In this document: positions 1-5,140 of the stretch, piece after piece
Layout: each line of letters starts with the position of its first letter
Numbering within the stretch: the first letter of the stretch is position 1
Assembly: GCA_011371325.1 (NCBI GenBank)
Contig: DRQV01000023.1
Coordinates: forward strand, 1-5,140
Origin: Thioploca sp.
GTDB lineage: Bacteria > Pseudomonadota > Gammaproteobacteria > Beggiatoales > Beggiatoaceae
Length of the DNA: 5,140 nucleotides
Reading direction: 5' to 3'
Position numbers and translations under genes: made by a program
Notes under the pieces: model-generated
The model's input: the letters and a program-made list of their open reading frames with translations, nothing else
Databases searched by the model: none
Told to the model about the DNA's origin: nothing

Positions 1-2585
1 AAAATAAACAAATTGAGCGACAAAAAAAATATCTTGATGAAGTTAAACAATTAAGTATTCAACAACTTAAAAAAACTCAAACAGCTTTAAATATTCAATT
101 AACCGAACTAGAAACTTACCTTGATAAATTAGATCAAGTACAAATCAACCAACATTTAAAGTTAGATAATTTAACTAAACATTTGGAGAATCTTAGCAAA
201 GAGACGCAAAAAGACCTGCGTATTCAATATCGTGCATTAAATAGCCAAGTTCAAAAAATCTTTAAAAAATTACAAACTAATGTAGTTCAGATAGCCATCC
301 AGGGTAAAGAAAGTGAATGTAATCAAAGTAATGCTCTTGAAAGTTGTAAGTCTAAAAATGAACCAATATTAATCCAGCACGATAAATTATTAAACCAGCT
401 TCAAAATTCTCAATTAAAAATAGAAGATTTGGCTAATAACTTACCAGCCATTATTTTACAAGCTAGCTCTAATCCGGCTTTATCGGAATCTCTCCAAATC
501 CCTGTAGAAGAGTGCATCCAAAATTCTATTAAACAAGATGCCAATAAATTTGCCGATGCCTTATTCCCAATTATGGGGCCGGCTATTCGTAAGTCTATCA
601 ATGAATCCCTTAAAGCTATTGTTCAACGTATCAATAATTCATTAGAAAAAAGCCTATCCCCCAAAGGATTAATGTGGCGACTACAAGCTTTACGCACTGG
701 TCAATCTTTTTCCGATATAGTTTTACAAAATACCTTGATATTTAAGATTGAACAGGTATTTTTAATTCATTCTGAAACTGGTTTATTAATTCAGCATTTG
801 CATCAAGATAATATAGATGTTGGTGATAGTGATGCTGTATCAGCTATGTTTACGGCTATCCAAGATTTTGTCAGAGATTCCTTTGCAACTGATGATACGA
901 ATGATAAAAAAAATTTAAACGTAGTAGAAATTGGAGATCGTACAGTTTGGTTAGAACATGGGCCTTATGCAGTTTTAGCTTGTGTTATTCGTGGCAATGC
1001 TCCTTTGAGTTTTAGGAACATGATGCAAAATTCACTAGAATCAATCCATGCTTTATATGGCTCGTTATTGCAACATTTTTCTGGCGATTCTCAAGAGTTA
1101 GAATCATGTCGCAACATACTGCAAAAAACTATCCAAACTGAAAAAAAAATAGAAGCTGCTCAATGGCGTACTCAATTGTTTCAATTTGGCTTTATTCTAC
1201 TTATTATTATATTATTAATAGGCAGTTGGGGTTATTGGAATTATTTTTATCAGCAACGTTTAAATAGTTATATTAATGCGTTAGATAAAACACCAGGCAT
1301 AGTAGTTATTTCTACGATACGACAGAATGATAAATTAATTATATATGGGATGCGAGACCCACTAGCCAAAAAACCATTACAAATAGCCAAAAAATTCAAC
1401 TTAACTTCCGATGAAATAGTTTTTGTTGGTACACCGTATCAAGATTTAACTGAAAAGTTTGTTATGCAAAGATTAATACATTGGTTACAACCACCAGATA
1501 GTGTAACTATATACTTAAAAAATAAGATGTTACATTTAATTGGTAATGCTGAACAAGATTGGATTACTAATGTAAAAAATAACATACGGCTAATAGCTGG
1601 AATAGATAAAGTAGTAATGGATAAATTGGTTAATATTCGGACTAAATTTCAGGAATATTTAAAGATTTTAAATAAAACTCCGGGAATCATGGTAGTATCC
1701 AGCAATATAAGTAATAATCAACTAATTATAAATGGAATGTTAGACCCATTAGCTAATTCTCCACAAGAAATTGCTAATCAAATGCACATTGATAATGTAG
1801 TTTTGAATTTTACCCCTTATCAAGATTTAACCCAACGGTTTATAGAGAAAAGGGTAAATTTACGTTTAAATCCACCAGCAACGGTAAAATTACAAGTTAG
1901 AGAAAATAAATTATATTTTATTGGTCACGCTCATCAAAACTGGATAGATAAAGCTATAATTAATGCTCTTACAGTAGTTGGGATTAACGAATTAGAAACT
2001 AAAGATTTAATAAATACTGATGAGTTTTTATTAAGTAAAGTTCAACAAGATTTAGCTAATATAGCTAATATCAGTTTAGCAGTACAAGATGAAATATTAT
2101 TAATTGCTGGTTATGTTGATAGCAATACATTCCAAATACTACAACAGAAAATGAATGAATTACAATATTTTACTAGTATTAATGCAGATAAATTAATCGA
2201 TGCCGAATCTGAAATTGCTACATTATCTAAAAATATTGAAAAAACTACAATCTATTTTTCTAAGGGAATTGGATTTTTATCCGCACAAGAACCTAAATTG
2301 CAACAACTATATAATGATGTAAAAAGGCTATTTATATTGGGGGATAAATTTAATAAAATAATACAATTACATATAATTGGTAATACTGATGGAGTTGATA
2401 GAGAAGAACTGAACCGTCAATTAAGTCAAAAACGAGCTTTAACAATAATCAATTGGTTAAGTGATAAAGGGATAGATAGAAATCAATTATTTGCTAAAAT
2501 TCCTGAAAAAATTAGATTTGGAGAAAAAGTTCCAAGACCTAGTTTTAGAAATGTAAAATTCTTAGTTAGCTATGATAATTCTTAA
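1..2585 (+). CDS. Trans-envelope OmpA-family protein with cytoplasmic coiled coil, roadblock-like domain and BON-like repeats (5' end missing)
   Basis: The reading frame is open from base 3 to the TAA at 2583-2585, giving 860 visible residues; the true start lies off the left edge. The TTG at 183 has no Shine-Dalgarno and sits inside a continuous coiled coil. Domains in visible-residue numbering: Lys/Gln/Leu-rich coiled coil about 1-100; helical block about 140-240 with LPAIILQAS and LFPIMGPAIRKSI; alpha/beta domain about 245-362 (QVFLIHSETGLL, AIQDFVRDSF, DRTVWLEHGPYAVLA) resembling roadblock/longin-fold regulatory domains; one transmembrane helix about 395-414; two BON-like repeats of about 129 residues from 420, plus a partial third; OmpA-like domain about 749-860. 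In the last, Asp796 (NTD) and Arg811 (NRQLSQKRA) keep the 15-residue spacing of the diaminopimelate-binding pair of OmpA domains. The Lys/Arg-containing flank before the helix and the OmpA domain imply N-in, C-periplasmic. Inferred role: coupling a cytoplasmic signal or GTPase partner to peptidoglycan. The OmpA fold and topology are secure; the roadblock-like assignment is tentative. Confidence 0.85.
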   Translation, partial: NKQIERQKKYLDEVKQLSIQQLKKTQTALNIQLTELETYLDKLDQVQINQHLKLDNLTKHLENLSKETQKDLRIQYRALNSQVQKIFKKLQTNVVQIAIQGKESECNQSNALESCKSKNEPILIQHDKLLNQLQNSQLKIEDLANNLPAIILQASSNPALSESLQIPVEECIQNSIKQDANKFADALFPIMGPAIRKSINESLKAIVQRINNSLEKSLSPKGLMWRLQALRTGQSFSDIVLQNTLIFKIEQVFLIHSETGLLIQHLHQDNIDVGDSDAVSAMFTAIQDFVRDSFATDDTNDKKNLNVVEIGDRTVWLEHGPYAVLACVIRGNAPLSFRNMMQNSLESIHALYGSLLQHFSGDSQELESCRNILQKTIQTEKKIEAAQWRTQLFQFGFILLIIILLIGSWGYWNYFYQQRLNSYINALDKTPGIVVISTIRQNDKLIIYGMRDPLAKKPLQIAKKFNLTSDEIVFVGTPYQDLTEKFVMQRLIHWLQPPDSVTIYLKNKMLHLIGNAEQDWITNVKNNIRLIAGIDKVVMDKLVNIRTKFQEYLKILNKTPGIMVVSSNISNNQLIINGMLDPLANSPQEIANQMHIDNVVLNFTPYQDLTQRFIEKRVNLRLNPPATVKLQVRENKLYFIGHAHQNWIDKAIINALTVVGINELETKDLINTDEFLLSKVQQDLANIANISLAVQDEILLIAGYVDSNTFQILQQKMNELQYFTSINADKLIDAESEIATLSKNIEKTTIYFSKGIGFLSAQEPKLQQLYNDVKRLFILGDKFNKIIQLHIIGNTDGVDREELNRQLSQKRALTIINWLSDKGIDRNQLFAKIPEKIRFGEKVPRPSFRNVKFLVSYDNS
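1260..2033 (+). repeat. Tandem BON-like protein repeats (two full units)
   Basis: Within the envelope protein, two adjacent units of about 129 codons begin at 1260 and 1647. They share landmarks in the same order: Y-x3-L-x-KTPGI, GM-x-DPLA, TPYQDLT, L-x-PP, an IG-x-A-x-Q-x-WI block and a final VGI/AGI strand-turn. Each unit contains two short beta-strand/Gly pairs of the BON type (LIIYGM then LHLIGN in unit 1; LIINGM then YFIGH in unit 2), so each may be a double BON-like fold. A weaker third start follows at about 2037 (ISLAVQDEILLIAGYVDSN). The repeats are recognisable in protein but well diverged in DNA, so this is an old duplication. They lie between the membrane helix and the OmpA domain, where they probably act as a periplasmic spacer or interaction arm. 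Confidence 0.75.
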
Positions 2586-2610
2586 TTAACAGCTTAACTA
2601 GAATTCGACG

Positions 2611-2633
2611 TAAAAATATTTTATATTGTTTTT
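2611..2633 (+). terminator. Weak AT-only hairpin plus T-run in the convergent spacer
   Basis: The 55-base spacer between the two convergent stop codons (2586-2640) contains a 5-bp stem, TAAAA/TTTTA (2611-2615 and 2619-2623) around loop ATA. Five bases later there is a run of five T (2629-2633). The stem has no G-C pair, so it is far below a canonical intrinsic terminator. It is listed because it is the only terminator-like structure where both flanking genes must end. Rho-dependent ending is equally possible. Confidence 0.2.
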
Positions 2634-2640
2634 CACTTCA

Positions 2641-4053
2641 TTAAAGCTGATCAGCCGCCCATAAAGATAAAGCGGATAAAGTTAAAGTTGGATTGGCTGG
2701 TGAACAAGTTGGGAATACGCTACTACCTAATATCAGCAAATTACGCACTTGATGATGTAGTAAATTTTTATCCACAATTGAAGTTTTAGGATCGTTGCCC
2801 ATGATAGTAGTACCTTGTATATGTCCTTCTGTATTGTTGACATGCAACATGGTTATATTTTCAACTGGTAGTGGAGCTAACAATTTTGGCAATATTGCCG
2901 GTAAAGTATCCAATCCACGTTGAGCATAAGCAGAATGATTCTTATGAACTATTTTGGGTAAATTAGGAGATTTTTCACTTATTGCAATATAGTTATCTTC
3001 ACTAGGTAAATCTTCAAAAATAAACTTCATATAACAACGTTGTAACCATTTACCTCTTTCAACTCGCAAAGTAGACAAAGGAACATTAAAATTTTCTATA
3101 ATACAAGCAGCATGTTTCGACCGATGAGAGCCATCATATAGCATATAACCATGTCCAGTGATCATAGTACTGCCTTGAAAATTATCTACACCATCCAAAT
3201 CGATCCGAACATATTGACTAACTTGCTCATGTAATCGTTTGCCTAACAATGGATGAAGTAAATTGGATTTTTGTAATAAATAAGGATTAAAAATTGCGTT
3301 AGCTCCTAATACTACCAAATTTGTTTTGGCAACGTATTCTACTCCTGCTTTTTTATATCGAACTCCAGTAGCTTGGCCAGCTTCAGTCTCTATCGCTAAA
3401 GCTTCTGCTTCTAATAATAAGTTTACTCGTGGGTCTTGATATAAATAAGCCATTTCATTTTGTACGGTAAATTTAGCATCAGCTGGACATAGGTTACAAA
3501 CCCCAGTGGCACAACATAAAGCACGATTATTAGTAGCTATTCTAGCACGAGCAACTGGTTGTTGAAAATATAAATCTGGATAAGCTTGTTTCAATAATTT
3601 ATCTGAACCATTAAAACGATGTGGAGGTTGTGGATAAGGTTGACTACGAGGAAATGGAGAACCATCACTTGGGCCAGAAACTGCCATTATAATTTCTGCT
3701 TCAGTATAATACGGTTCTAATTCATCATAAGTAATCGGCCAATCAACGCCAATTCCATATTTAGATTTTAGTTGTAAATCATTGGGCATCATACGTGGAG
3801 TGCAAGCTACCCAAGCTCTTGAAGTTCCACCAAATCCAATATAATGTGGCCATCTCTTAGCGGGAGTTAGATTAACCGTTTTAGATATAATGCTACTTAA
3901 AGATTTATTCTGTAATTGCCAAGCATGTGAATCATCTTTTCCTCGTTCCAATACTAAAATTCGAGCTTTTTTATCTGCTCGTGACAAATAGCTGTGCAAA
4001 AAAAAAGAACTAGCAAAACCAGTCCCAATTATAATAATATCAAAGTTCTCCAA
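2641..4053 (-). CDS. GMC-family FAD-dependent oxidoreductase (sugar/alcohol dehydrogenase type)
   Basis: It probably oxidises an alcohol or sugar hydroxyl using FAD; the substrate is unknown. With the start chosen here (TTG 4051-4053) it has 470 residues. Visible features: N-terminal Rossmann strand with GTG (residues 10-12) directly at the start, leaving no room for a signal peptide; ILVLERG at the end of the second strand; FGGTSRAW flavin-contact segment (about 74-81); a cysteine cluster CC-x4-C-x2-C (180, 181, 186, 189); C-terminal GMC block with His411 in EGHIQGTTIMG and Asn454 in ANPTLTLSAL, the likely His/Asn catalytic pair. This layout matches gluconate/glucose/fructose dehydrogenase large subunits rather than glucose oxidase. 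Those are usually longer (about 540-590 residues), so this is a short member. No small subunit or cytochrome gene is adjacent. A TTG 12 bases upstream (4063-4065) is in frame but overlaps the Shine-Dalgarno; an in-frame stop at 4078-4080 excludes any earlier start. Confidence 0.88.
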   Translation of the reverse strand: MENFDIIIIGTGFASSFFLHSYLSRADKKARILVLERGKDDSHAWQLQNKSLSSIISKTVNLTPAKRWPHYIGFGGTSRAWVACTPRMMPNDLQLKSKYGIGVDWPITYDELEPYYTEAEIIMAVSGPSDGSPFPRSQPYPQPPHRFNGSDKLLKQAYPDLYFQQPVARARIATNNRALCCATGVCNLCPADAKFTVQNEMAYLYQDPRVNLLLEAEALAIETEAGQATGVRYKKAGVEYVAKTNLVVLGANAIFNPYLLQKSNLLHPLLGKRLHEQVSQYVRIDLDGVDNFQGSTMITGHGYMLYDGSHRSKHAACIIENFNVPLSTLRVERGKWLQRCYMKFIFEDLPSEDNYIAISEKSPNLPKIVHKNHSAYAQRGLDTLPAILPKLLAPLPVENITMLHVNNTEGHIQGTTIMGNDPKTSIVDKNLLHHQVRNLLILGSSVFPTCSPANPTLTLSALSLWAADQL

Positions 4054-4057
4054 AATA

Positions 4058-4063
4058 CCCTCC
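4058..4063 (-). promoter_or_regulatory. Shine-Dalgarno deciding the TTG start of the GMC oxidoreductase
   Basis: On the - strand GGAGGG is followed by TATT and then TTG at 4053-4051. It is the best ribosome binding site in the window. It favours this TTG over the in-frame TTG at 4065-4063, whose last base is the first G of this site. No ATG or GTG lies between the upstream in-frame stop (4080-4078) and the Rossmann motif. Confidence 0.75.
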
Positions 4064-4082
4064 AAATTCGATATGCCTTAAG

Positions 4083-4101
4083 ACAAATTATTTTAATTTG
4101 T
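4083..4101. promoter_or_regulatory. Perfect 8-bp inverted repeat, operator candidate
   Basis: ACAAATTA and TAATTTGT flank a TTT spacer with no mismatch. The element begins at the predicted transcription start of the GMC gene and sits about 30 bases before its start codon. That position suits a repressor operator or a weak 5'-leader hairpin. The stem is AT-rich (one G-C pair per arm), so protein binding seems likelier than RNA structure. Confidence 0.4.
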
Positions 4102-4114
4102 ATGCTTAATAATA
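4083..4114 (-). repeat. Copy 1 of a promoter-like intergenic repeat
   Basis: On the - strand this copy contains, in order, TATTAT, GCATACA, TAAAATAATTT and GT. The same blocks occur in the same order at 4231-4263 with small indels. This copy includes the extended -10 candidate and the perfect inverted repeat. Confidence 0.5.
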
Positions 4115-4117
4115 GCA
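4109..4117 (-). promoter_or_regulatory. Candidate extended -10 promoter for the GMC oxidoreductase
   Basis: The - strand reads TGCTATTAT, a TGn extension plus a -10 box matching TATAAT at 5 of 6 positions. No convincing -35 box lies 16-18 bases upstream, which is normal for extended -10 promoters. The predicted transcription start is near 4101-4103, giving a leader of about 50 bases before the TTG at 4053. In an AT-rich gap such matches also arise by chance. Confidence 0.4.
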
Positions 4118-4230
4118 GAATTTAACGAATAAATGCCATAGTTTGATTCTATTTAGATTTAGTTGGGGATTTATTCTGAATATTAAGCTTTTTTATACCT
4201 TCTATAGGTTTCAGGAAATATATTCTCAAA

Positions 4231-4263
4231 ACAAAATTATTTTAGTGTATGCAACCTATAATA
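4231..4263 (-). repeat. Copy 2 of a promoter-like intergenic repeat
   Basis: On the - strand it reads TATTAT, then GCATACA, TAAAATAATTT and TGT, the same ordered blocks as at 4083-4114, starting two bases after the radC stop codon. The internal inverted repeat is degraded here (mainly AAAAT/ATTTT remains). It lacks the TGn extension before the -10-like box. Confidence 0.45.
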
Positions 4264-4264
4264 C

Positions 4265-4969
4265 CTAAAAAAGTCCTTCTTCAATAAAAGAAACGCAATA
4301 GCCATCACCTATTACAAAATGATCTAAAACTCGTATATCTACTAATTCTAAAGTTTCTTTTAAACGTTTTGTCAACTGTAAATCAGTGTTACTAGGTTCT
4401 GCTATGCCAGAAGGATGGTTATGTGCTAAAATCAAAGCTGCCGCATTATGTTGTAAAGCTTTTTTCACAATTTCACGTGGATATACACTAGCACTATTTA
4501 TAGTTCCAAAAAACATTTTATCAAAAGTTATAACTCTATGTTTAGTATCTAAAAATAAACAAGCAAATACTTCTTGAGAACAACCACTAAGTTCTGTAAG
4601 TAAAAAGTTTTTAGTATCATCTGGACTGGATAAAATATCTCCTCGTTCTAAACATTCTCGTAGATAGCGACGGCTCATTTCTACACAAGCTTGTAATTGG
4701 GCAAACTTAGCATCACCTAAACCTTTAGCTTGGCAAAATCGTTGTTGATCTGCTCCTAATAAACTACGTAAATCCCCAAATTCTTCCAATAAATCTTTAG
4801 CTAAATCTATAGCACTTTTGCCTTTTATTCCAGTTCGTAAAAAAATTGCTAATAATTCAGCATTGGTTAATGCTTCAGCACCTCGTTGTAATAATTTTTC
4901 ACGAGGACGCTCTTCTATTGCCATGTCGGTAATTTTAACTGATTTTGGAGAATATTTAGGAACAATCAT
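4265..4969 (-). CDS. radC: RadC family JAMM/MPN-domain protein
   Basis: The 234 residues cover the full family architecture. The N-terminal domain begins with ITDMAIEERPREKLL and contains a helix-hairpin-helix-like segment (GLGDAKFAQLQA, about 83-94). The C-terminal JAMM metalloprotease-like domain has Glu133 (EVFACLFLD), His183 and His185 in AHNHPSG, Ser193 and Asp196, spaced as in the H-x-H-x7-S-x2-D zinc motif, so all expected metal ligands are present. The family name reflects an old link to DNA repair, but the E. coli radC102 phenotype was later assigned to recG, and the biochemical role remains unsettled. ATG 4967-4969 gives about ten residues more than the usual start. The next in-frame ATG (4922-4924) would remove the conserved ITD, so the long form is preferred although no Shine-Dalgarno precedes it. 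It is divergent from the gene at the right edge; 211 bases separate it from the dehydrogenase start, so co-transcription is possible but not compelling. Confidence 0.95.
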   Translation of the reverse strand: MIVPKYSPKSVKITDMAIEERPREKLLQRGAEALTNAELLAIFLRTGIKGKSAIDLAKDLLEEFGDLRSLLGADQQRFCQAKGLGDAKFAQLQACVEMSRRYLRECLERGDILSSPDDTKNFLLTELSGCSQEVFACLFLDTKHRVITFDKMFFGTINSASVYPREIVKKALQHNAAALILAHNHPSGIAEPSNTDLQLTKRLKETLELVDIRVLDHFVIGDGYCVSFIEEGLF

Positions 4970-5119
4970 AGATATGTTATAGTATTTTTAAAAATTATTT
5001 ATATTAAAATAATAGATTTAATTGATTTTAGCATAATAGTTAAACAATGATGAACTATGAGAGATTCACTAAATTTACTATATCCTAATAATTAATATCA
5101 ACAATTAAGGATTTTTCCT
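4970..5119. other. Divergent AT-rich intergenic region, presumed promoters for both sides
   Basis: These 150 bases lie between the outward-facing starts of radC and the right-edge gene, so both promoters should be here. The best single match is TATAAC on the - strand (4976-4981), close to the radC start codon. On the + strand several TTGATT or TAATAT-like hexamers occur, but none pair at 16-18 bases. I see no gene, hairpin terminator or strong palindrome in it. Confidence 0.5.
5107..5110 (+). promoter_or_regulatory. Ribosome binding site of the right-edge gene
   Basis: AAGG is followed by nine bases and then ATG at 5120. This is within the normal range and supports a real start there, although the site is short. 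Confidence 0.5.
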
Positions 5120-5140
5120 ATGAATACAGATTTAAAACCA
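5120..5140 (+). CDS. Start of an unidentified gene, truncated by the window edge
   Basis: Only seven codons are visible (M-N-T-D-L-K-P), preceded by an AAGG ribosome binding site. In related bacteria radC often lies next to coaBC, dut, algC/manB or ribosomal protein genes. The visible residues do not resemble a typical CoaBC start and are too few to choose among the others. Family unknown. Confidence 0.55.

Noticed and set aside
410..601. 63-codon open frame on the - strand inside the envelope-protein gene
   Set aside because: It lies wholly antisense within strongly conserved coding sequence, has no ribosome binding site and encodes no recognisable domain.
911..920. Slippery heptamer T-TTA-AAC in the zero frame (914-920), preceded by an A-run
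   Set aside because: It matches a known -1 frameshift heptamer, but no stable downstream hairpin or pseudoknot is evident, the zero frame continues through conserved protein, and the -1 frame stops within about 100 bases.
2582..2622. Short palindromes TTAATTAA and AAAATATTTT near the convergent stops
   Set aside because: AT-only palindromes of this length are expected by chance in sequence this AT-rich; kept only as part of a weak terminator suggestion.
4197..4260. Inverted repeats ACCT/AGGT (4197-4209) and TATAGGTT/AACCTATA (4203-4210 with 4253-4260)
   Set aside because: One stem is only 4 bp and the other has a 42-base loop with no T-run in the right direction; neither works as a radC terminator or a convincing structure.
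4268..4295. Possible terminator at the end of radC (TTCTT/AAGAA followed by a T6 run on the - strand)
   Set aside because: The stem is 5 bp with little GC and lies inside the coding sequence; the T-run is part of the last Leu-Phe-stop codons.
4386..4577. 63-codon open frame on the + strand inside radC
   Set aside because: It is antisense to the JAMM core, whose residues are fully conserved on the other strand; this is a chance frame.

Overview
The window comes from an AT-rich bacterial chromosome. It is most likely from a Gram-negative, sulfur-oxidiser-like gammaproteobacterium (Thiotrichales/Beggiatoaceae type). That placement is inferred from the RadC sequence, whose wording (FLRTGIKGKSA, VFACLFLDTKHR, AHNHPSG, DIRVLDH) reads as gammaproteobacterial, together with low GC and a peptidoglycan-binding OmpA-type protein. 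No rRNA, tRNA, CRISPR array, transposase or phage gene is visible.

Layout: (1) Positions 1-2585, + strand, hold the 3' part of one large gene that enters through the left edge. The first in-frame start-like codon (TTG at 183) is not a real start, because the frame stays open to the edge. The product is a single-pass envelope-spanning protein. In order it has a cytoplasmic coiled coil, a conserved helical block, a roadblock/longin-like sensor-type domain, one membrane helix, tandem BON-like periplasmic repeats and a C-terminal OmpA-like peptidoglycan-binding domain. (2) A 55-base spacer separates it from a convergent gene. (3) Positions 2641-4053, - strand, encode a short GMC-type flavoprotein dehydrogenase with a four-cysteine cluster; it starts at TTG behind a strong Shine-Dalgarno. 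(4) Positions 4054-4264 form a 211-base regulatory-looking gap. It holds an extended -10 candidate, an 8-bp perfect inverted repeat at the predicted transcription start, and two related copies of a 32-33 base element. (5) Positions 4265-4969, - strand, encode RadC (JAMM/HhH). (6) A 150-base AT-rich divergent spacer leads to the first seven codons of an unidentified + strand gene at the right edge.

The genes do not form an obvious pathway. The most interesting item is the trans-envelope protein: its architecture suggests that a cytoplasmic regulatory module, perhaps partnered by a small GTPase encoded off the left edge, is mechanically or sterically linked to the cell wall. The second is the gap between radC and the dehydrogenase gene, where a promoter-like element appears to be duplicated. 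The window shows family-level roles only; no function here can be proved from sequence alone.
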